DNA of 64,000 nt from Polaromonas sp. (GTDB lineage: Bacteria > Pseudomonadota > Gammaproteobacteria > Burkholderiales > Burkholderiaceae_C), in assembly GCF_029945685.1 (NCBI RefSeq), contig NZ_JAQSDA010000003.1, positions 186,001 to 250,000 of the forward strand. The letters run 5' to 3'. Position 1 is the first letter of the stretch; each line of letters opens with the position of its first letter. Under the pieces are notes generated by a model. That model saw nothing but the letters and a program-made list of their open reading frames with translations. It ran no database searches and was not told the origin of the DNA. A program made the position numbers and the translations under genes. Below are positions 58,712-64,000 of this stretch, one piece after another.

Positions 58712-59454
58712 ACCAGCTCGACTTCCAGGGCCGGCACGCGGTGGTCACCGGTGGCGCCACCGGCCTGGGTTACGCCATTGCGCAGCGGCTGATCCAGTCC
58801 GGCGGCAGTGTCACGTTGTGGGACCGCGACGAAGCGGCGGCAAAGCAGGCGGCGGTCGCGCTGGGTCCGCGGGCCTCGGCGGTGGCGGTGGACGTGTCGC
58901 AGCATGTATCGGTGCAGGCGGCGGTCCAGGCGACATTGCTGATCGCACCACGGGTCGATGCGCTGGTCAACAGCGCCGGCGTGACCGGCCCCAACGTCAA
59001 GCTCTGGGACTACCCTGTGGACGCCTGGGAGCAGGTGATGGCCGTCAACCTCAACGGCCTGTTCCTGTGCTGCCGCGAGTGGGCGCCGCACCTGCGCGCC
59101 AACAACTATGGCCGCATCGTCAACATCGCCTCGGTGGCGGGCAAGGACGGCAACCCGAATGCCAGCGCCTACAGTGCGAGCAAGGCGGCGGTGATTGCGC
59201 TGACCAAGTCGCTGGGCAAGGAACTCGCCGACACGGGCGTGCGCGTCAACTGCGTTACGCCGGCCGCCGTGAAGACCGCCATTTTTGACCAGATGTCGCC
59301 GGAGCATATCGCCTTCATGCTGTCGAAAATACCGATGGGCCGCTTCGGCACACCCGAGGAGGTGGCCGCCATGGTGGGCTGGCTGTGCACCGAAGAGTGT
59401 TCTTTCTCGACCGGCGCCGTGTTCGATCTCTCGGGCGGCCGATCAACTTATTGA
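58708..59454 (+). CDS. SDR oxidoreductase
   Basis: HAVVTGGATGLGYAIAQRLIQSGGSVTLWDRD; YSASKAAVIALTKSLGKELAD; ATGA overlap with previous gene. Confidence 0.9.
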   Translation: MNQLDFQGRHAVVTGGATGLGYAIAQRLIQSGGSVTLWDRDEAAAKQAAVALGPRASAVAVDVSQHVSVQAAVQATLLIAPRVDALVNSAGVTGPNVKLWDYPVDAWEQVMAVNLNGLFLCCREWAPHLRANNYGRIVNIASVAGKDGNPNASAYSASKAAVIALTKSLGKELADTGVRVNCVTPAAVKTAIFDQMSPEHIAFMLSKIPMGRFGTPEEVAAMVGWLCTEECSFSTGAVFDLSGGRSTY

Positions 59455-59477
59455 TTTGTTCAACTAAAAGGAAAACC

Positions 59478-60326
59478 ATGAAACTCGTTCGTTACGGCCA
59501 ACTCGGCAAGGAAAAACCAGGTCTCATCGATGCCGAGGGCAAGCTGCGCGACCTGAGCGGCGTGGTCAAGGACATCGGCCCCGAGCAGCTCGGTGATGCC
59601 GCACTGGCCAAGCTGCGCAAGCTCAAGACGGCAAACCTGCCGCTCGTCAAGGGCACGCCGCGTCTGGGCAGCCCGGTGGCCGGTGTCGGCAAGTTCATCG
59701 CCATCGGCCTGAACTATGCCGACCACGCGGCCGAATCGGGCCTGCCAATTCCGAAAGAGCCCATCGTGTTCATGAAGGCCACCACCTGCATCCAGGGGGC
59801 CAACGACCCGGTCATGCTGCCCAAGGGGTCGGTCAAGTCCGACTGGGAGGTCGAACTTGGCGTGGTGATAGGCACCCGCGCGCGGTATGTCTCGCAGAAG
59901 GATGCGCTCAATTTTGTGGCCGGCTACTGCACCATCAACGACGTCAGCGAGCGCGAGTACCAGATCGAGCGCGGCGGCACCTGGGACAAGGGCAAGGGCT
60001 GCGACACCTTCGGTCCGATCGGCCCCTGGCTGGTCACGCGCGATGATGTGCCGAACCCGCAGAAGCTGGCGATGTGGCTGGACCTCAACGGACAGCGTGC
60101 GCAGACCGGCAGCACGAAGACCATGATTTTCGGGGTGGCCAAAATCATCAGTTATGTCAGCCAGTTCATGACCTTGATGCCCGGCGACGTGATCACCACC
60201 GGCACACCGCCCGGCGTGGGCATGGGCATGAAGCCGCCCTTGTATCTGAAAAAGGGTGACGTCATGACCCTGGGCATTGAAGGCCTGGGTGAACAGCGCC
60301 AGGTGGTGGTGCCGTTCAAGCTGTGA
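59478..60326 (+). CDS. Fumarylacetoacetate hydrolase-family protein (2,4-diketo-3-deoxy-sugar acid hydrolase candidate)
   Basis: FIAIGLNYADHAAESGLPIPKEPIVFMKATTCIQG; WEVELGVVIG; PGDVITTGTPPGVGMG. Confidence 0.92.
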   Translation: MKLVRYGQLGKEKPGLIDAEGKLRDLSGVVKDIGPEQLGDAALAKLRKLKTANLPLVKGTPRLGSPVAGVGKFIAIGLNYADHAAESGLPIPKEPIVFMKATTCIQGANDPVMLPKGSVKSDWEVELGVVIGTRARYVSQKDALNFVAGYCTINDVSEREYQIERGGTWDKGKGCDTFGPIGPWLVTRDDVPNPQKLAMWLDLNGQRAQTGSTKTMIFGVAKIISYVSQFMTLMPGDVITTGTPPGVGMGMKPPLYLKKGDVMTLGIEGLGEQRQVVVPFKL

Positions 60327-60402
60327 CCCTGGTTCAGGCGCAGGCCAAGCGCGGCGCCTGAGCGCTGTCCGCGCTCCTTGACCCGGGGGCTACACTCGAT
60401 CC

Positions 60403-62790
60403 ATGAGTTCCCACCCCCCGCTTGCCTTTCTGGCCGGAGATACTGGTGTTGCCCGGCTGATGCGCGAGCGGGACTGGTCGGGCTCGCCCCTGGGCGCGTC
60501 GGTGCTGTGGCCGCAGTCCTTGCGCTCCGTGGTCAACCTGATGCTGGGCTCGGCCTTTCCGATGTTTGTGGCCTGGGGGCCGAGCCTGTCCCTGCTCTAC
60601 AACGATGCCTATGCCGAGGTTCTGGGCGCCAAACATCCGCAGGCGCTGGGCCATCCTTTTTACGAGGTCTGGCATGAACTTCAGGCCGATCTTGTGCCAC
60701 TGGTGGAGCGTGCGTTGGGTGGGGAAGCCTTTTTTGAAGAAAGCCTGCCGCTTCGCGTGCATCGCCATGGCTACGACGAAGACACCTGGTTCACCTTTTC
60801 CTATTCGCCTGTACTGGACGAGAGCGGCGCCATTGCCGGCCTGTATTGCGCCTGTACCGAAACCACGGCCATGGTGCTGGCTGAACGGCATCAGCGCAGC
60901 GAGCAGGAGCGCCTGCAGACGCTGTTCAGCCAGGCGCCCGGCTTTGTCGCGGTGATGCGCGGGCCGGACCATGTCTTCGAGATTGCCAACCACGCTTACC
61001 TGCAACTGACCGGTTTTCGCGATGTTATCGGCAAACCGGTGGGCGAAGCGCTGCCCGAAGTGGTGGAGCAGGGCTTCGTGGCCTTGCTCGACAAGGTGTT
61101 TGCCACCGGCGAGCCCTATGCCGGCCGCTCGGTACGAGTGATGCTCAACAGCGAACCCGGCGCGCCCCTGACGGAGGCTTACCTTGATTTTGTCTATCAG
61201 CCGCTGCGGGGGCTGACCGGGCAGGTCGAAGGCGTTTTTGTACATGGCCATGAAGTGACCGCGCTGCAGCGCGCGCAGGAGGCCCTGCTGGTTTTTTCCA
61301 ACAGCATTCCCGCGATGGCCTGGGTGGCCAGGGTCGACGGCGGCCTGGAACGTTTCAATTCCCAGTGGTCGGTCTATACCGGTCAGAGCACCGAGGCCGC
61401 GCTCGAGCATGGCTGGACGGGCGCGCTTCACCCCGAAGATCGCGCCGCGCCGCGGCGGGCTTTTGCGGCCGCGCGTGAACAGGGCACCGAATGGCAGGTC
61501 GAGTACCGGCTGCGCCGCCATGACGGGGTCTATCGCTGGTTTCTGACCCGGGCGGTACCGCAGCTCGATGCCTCTGGCCGCGTGTTGCGCTGGTTCGGTA
61601 CCACCACCGACATCGAGGACGCAAAAAAGAACCACCAGGCGCTGTGCGATGCGGACCGGCAGAAAGACGAGTTCCTGGCGACGCTGGCGCACGAACTGCG
61701 CAACCCGCTGGCGCCGATTCGTGCCGCCGTGCAGCTGCTGGGCTCTCCGGCTTCCCGGCCGGCGGCGCGCGAACATGCCGTGGAGGTGATCGGGCGCCAG
61801 GTGGGGCACATGGCCCGCCTGCTGGACGACCTGATTGACGTCGCCCGCATCACCCAGCGCAGGGTGATCCTGAAAAAAGTGCCCCTGGCAGTCGACGATC
61901 TGGTGGAGTCCGTCCTGGAAACCGTGCGTCCCCTGGCGCAGGCCAAGCGGCACGTGCTCGTGGCGACGGTCGGCGGCGTCGGCCTGCAGCTGGTGGCAGA
62001 TCCGCTCAGGCTGGCGCAGGTGCTGTCCAACCTGCTGAACAACGCCGTGAAATACACCGACGAGGGCGGGCGGATCGGGCTCGACGTGCAGGTGGAGGGG
62101 AACTGGCTGAGCTTCACCGTGTCGGACAGCGGGATTGGCCTGAGTCCGGCGGCCATCGATAACATCTTCACCATGTTCGCCCAGGAACAATCGGCGCTGG
62201 ACCGCTCGGAAGGCGGACTGGGCATCGGGCTGGCGCTGGCCAAAGGGCTGGTGGAACTGCACGGCGGCAAGGTCTCGGCCTTCAGCGACGGCCCTGGCTG
62301 CGGCAGTCGCTTTGTCGTGAAGCTCCCTTACCGCACCGACCGGCAGGCGTTCAGCGCCAGCCCTGTTGCGGCCTTGCCGGCCCTGCGTCAGCCCGAGGCC
62401 CGGACCGTGCTGCTCGCCGACGATAACCGCGACGCGGTGCAGGTGCTGGCCGAACTGCTGCGCATGGATGGCTACCTCGTGCACACGGCCTACGACGGGC
62501 GCGAGGCGCTCGACCTGGCGACGAATTTGCGGCCCGATGTGCTGGTGCTCGATATCGGCATGCCCGGCCTCAACGGTTACGAAGTCGCGCGGCTGGTGCG
62601 CGCCCAGCCCTGGGGCGACCGCCCGCTGCTGATTGCGGCCACCGGGTGGGGCCAGGACGATGACCGGCAGAAGGCCCTGACAGCAGGCTTCAATCGCCAC
62701 CTGACCAAGCCCTTCGATCCGCAACAGCTTTCCGACTGGATCGCAGAATTCCCGCTGGCAGCGCCCCAAGTTGATGCGGGTTTACCCTGA
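60403..62790 (+). CDS. Hybrid sensor histidine kinase with PAS domains and C-terminal receiver
   Basis: H-box FLATLAHELRNPLAPIRAAVQLL; LLNNAVKYTDEGG; receiver TVLLADDNRDAVQVLAELL...VLDIGMPGLNGYEV. Confidence 0.93.
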   Translation: MSSHPPLAFLAGDTGVARLMRERDWSGSPLGASVLWPQSLRSVVNLMLGSAFPMFVAWGPSLSLLYNDAYAEVLGAKHPQALGHPFYEVWHELQADLVPLVERALGGEAFFEESLPLRVHRHGYDEDTWFTFSYSPVLDESGAIAGLYCACTETTAMVLAERHQRSEQERLQTLFSQAPGFVAVMRGPDHVFEIANHAYLQLTGFRDVIGKPVGEALPEVVEQGFVALLDKVFATGEPYAGRSVRVMLNSEPGAPLTEAYLDFVYQPLRGLTGQVEGVFVHGHEVTALQRAQEALLVFSNSIPAMAWVARVDGGLERFNSQWSVYTGQSTEAALEHGWTGALHPEDRAAPRRAFAAAREQGTEWQVEYRLRRHDGVYRWFLTRAVPQLDASGRVLRWFGTTTDIEDAKKNHQALCDADRQKDEFLATLAHELRNPLAPIRAAVQLLGSPASRPAAREHAVEVIGRQVGHMARLLDDLIDVARITQRRVILKKVPLAVDDLVESVLETVRPLAQAKRHVLVATVGGVGLQLVADPLRLAQVLSNLLNNAVKYTDEGGRIGLDVQVEGNWLSFTVSDSGIGLSPAAIDNIFTMFAQEQSALDRSEGGLGIGLALAKGLVELHGGKVSAFSDGPGCGSRFVVKLPYRTDRQAFSASPVAALPALRQPEARTVLLADDNRDAVQVLAELLRMDGYLVHTAYDGREALDLATNLRPDVLVLDIGMPGLNGYEVARLVRAQPWGDRPLLIAATGWGQDDDRQKALTAGFNRHLTKPFDPQQLSDWIAEFPLAAPQVDAGLP

Positions 62791-62898
62791 TCTGGCCTAG
62801 GGCCTCAACCCTATAAACCGGGATTTCGAGGCTGTCGGCTTGAATGCGGCGGGTTTTGCGGCAAAATAGAACGATCGTTCGTTTTTGTCTGGCTTTCC

Positions 62899-63663
62899 AT
62901 GTCTGTTACCGAACTTCCTGTCAAGGCAGCCCGCCCGGGACCCCGGGAGAGTGGTCGCGCGGCGCACGCCGGCATGCAAAAAGGGCAGCAGACCAAGGCT
63001 GCGATCGTCGATGCCGCTCTCGGGCTGGCCACGCAGATCGGGCTGGAGGGCCTGAGCATCGGCGCGCTCGCCGAAGTCATGCACATGAGCAAGTCGGGCG
63101 TGTTTGCCCACTTTGGCTCCCGCGAAGAACTGCAGATCTCGGTCATCCGCGAGTATTTCGCGCGGTTCGAAGAAGAGGTTTTTTACCCCGCACTGAAAGA
63201 GCCCAAAGGCCTGCCGCGTGTGCAGGCCCTGTTCGGCAACTGGATGAAACGTGTGGCGGTCGAGCTGCAGTCGGGCTGCATCTTCATCAGTGGCGCCGTC
63301 GAATTCGACGACCGGCCCGGGCCGGTGCGCGACGCGCTGGCCACCTCGGTGCAGACCTGGCTGGCCGCCATGTACCGTGCGGTGGTGCTGGCCAAGGAGG
63401 CTGGCCATTTACGGGCAGACGCCGACGAGCGCCAGATTGCCTTCGAGATCCACGGCCTGATCCTGGCCCTGCATTACGAAGCCCGCTTCCTCAAGACGCC
63501 CGGCTCCATCGAGCGGACACTGCGCGCCTTCCAGAGCATCCTGGCGCGTTATGGCAGCGACGCCGCCGGCGCGCTGGCCCCGCTCATTGACTCGGCATCC
63601 CTGACCGGCGGCAGCGCCCGGCCGGTACCTGATTCCTCAGCTTCCTCCGTTTCTCCCGTTTAA
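62899..63663 (+). CDS. TetR/AcrR-family transcriptional regulator
   Basis: TKAAIVDAALGLATQIGLEGLSIGALAEVMHMSKSGVFAHFGSREELQISVI. Confidence 0.92.
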   Translation: MSVTELPVKAARPGPRESGRAAHAGMQKGQQTKAAIVDAALGLATQIGLEGLSIGALAEVMHMSKSGVFAHFGSREELQISVIREYFARFEEEVFYPALKEPKGLPRVQALFGNWMKRVAVELQSGCIFISGAVEFDDRPGPVRDALATSVQTWLAAMYRAVVLAKEAGHLRADADERQIAFEIHGLILALHYEARFLKTPGSIERTLRAFQSILARYGSDAAGALAPLIDSASLTGGSARPVPDSSASSVSPV

Positions 63664-63688
63664 TCCCTCCCCATCAAAGGACCCTTCC

Positions 63689-64000
63689 ATGCCTCAATAC
63701 AACCCGCCACTGCGCGACATGCAGTTCGTCATGCACGAAGTGCTCAAGGTCACCGACGAGTTCAAGGCCCTGCCGAAACACGCCGATGTGGACGCGGACA
63801 CCATCAATGCCGTGCTCGAGGAAGCCGGCAAGTTTGCAGTCGAAGTGACCTTCCCGCTGAACATCAGCGGCGACACGGAAGGCTGCAAGCTGGACCAGGC
63901 CACGCACGAGGTGACGCCGCCCAAGGGCTTCAAGGAGGCCTATGCCAGGTACGTCGAGGGTGGCTGGGCAGCGCTGTCCTGCGACCCCGAGTACGGTGGC
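63689..64000 (+). CDS. Acyl-CoA dehydrogenase (partial, runs off the window end)
   Basis: MPQYNPPLRDMQFVMHEVLKVTDEFKALPKHADVDADTINAVLEEAGKFAVEVTFPLN...GGWAALSCDPEYGG, typical N-terminus of the DUF3336-like/FadE-type family. Confidence 0.85.
   Translation, partial: MPQYNPPLRDMQFVMHEVLKVTDEFKALPKHADVDADTINAVLEEAGKFAVEVTFPLNISGDTEGCKLDQATHEVTPPKGFKEAYARYVEGGWAALSCDPEYGG

Noticed and set aside
60334-62769. 811-aa minus-strand ORF
   Set aside because: Antisense to a clear hybrid histidine kinase. Composition (H/R/Q/A rich, no domain motif) is typical of a shadow ORF in high-GC DNA.
1-64000. CRISPR arrays, tRNA/rRNA genes, intact IS elements or prophage
   Set aside because: No regularly spaced repeats, no tRNA/rRNA-like stretches and no transposase or integrase motifs were recognised on either strand by reading.

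Overview
The window is a gene-dense, high-GC chromosomal segment that looks like a Comamonadaceae-type betaproteobacterium; taxon is inferred from gene content and dispersed repeats. (1) About 0-3.3 kb: a partial patatin-like phospholipase, a phasin, and a two-module SDR protein resembling bifunctional fatty acyl-CoA reductases. (2) About 3.4-44.4 kb: a large surface-polysaccharide (O-antigen-like) locus, all on the + strand. It holds rfbBDAC, a Wzz-like protein, ugd, manC, gmd, a C-methyltransferase, an MsbA/PglK-type ABC flippase, a nearly complete GDP-route legionaminic-acid pathway (legB, legC, legH, legI, legG, ptmE, legF), an embedded WbpG/HisF2/HisH2 amidination module, UDP-xylose synthase, uncommon redox/methylation genes, several glycosyltransferases, two Wzy/WaaL-type membrane proteins, a PglC-like initiating transferase and a WbpM/FlaA1-type dehydratase. 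(3) About 44.4-48.4 kb: argB, a TctDE-like two-component pair and slmA. (4) About 48.5-60.3 kb: a divergent sugar-acid catabolic regulon (fructuronate reductase-like, Ldh2-like, altronate dehydratase-like, TRAP transporter, FadR-type regulator; MR/MLE enolase, two SDRs, FAH hydrolase). Nearly every gap in its minus-strand half carries a dispersed repeat. (5) About 60.4-64 kb: a hybrid histidine kinase, a TetR regulator and a partial acyl-CoA dehydrogenase. The most interesting signals are the amidinated-legionaminate module with a D130E-like HisF paralogue, homopolymer tracts in gmd and a ligase-like gene, an uncharacterised sugar-modification block at 28.5-33.5 kb, and the repeat-decorated catabolic operon. 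All family assignments come from reading motifs; no searches were run.
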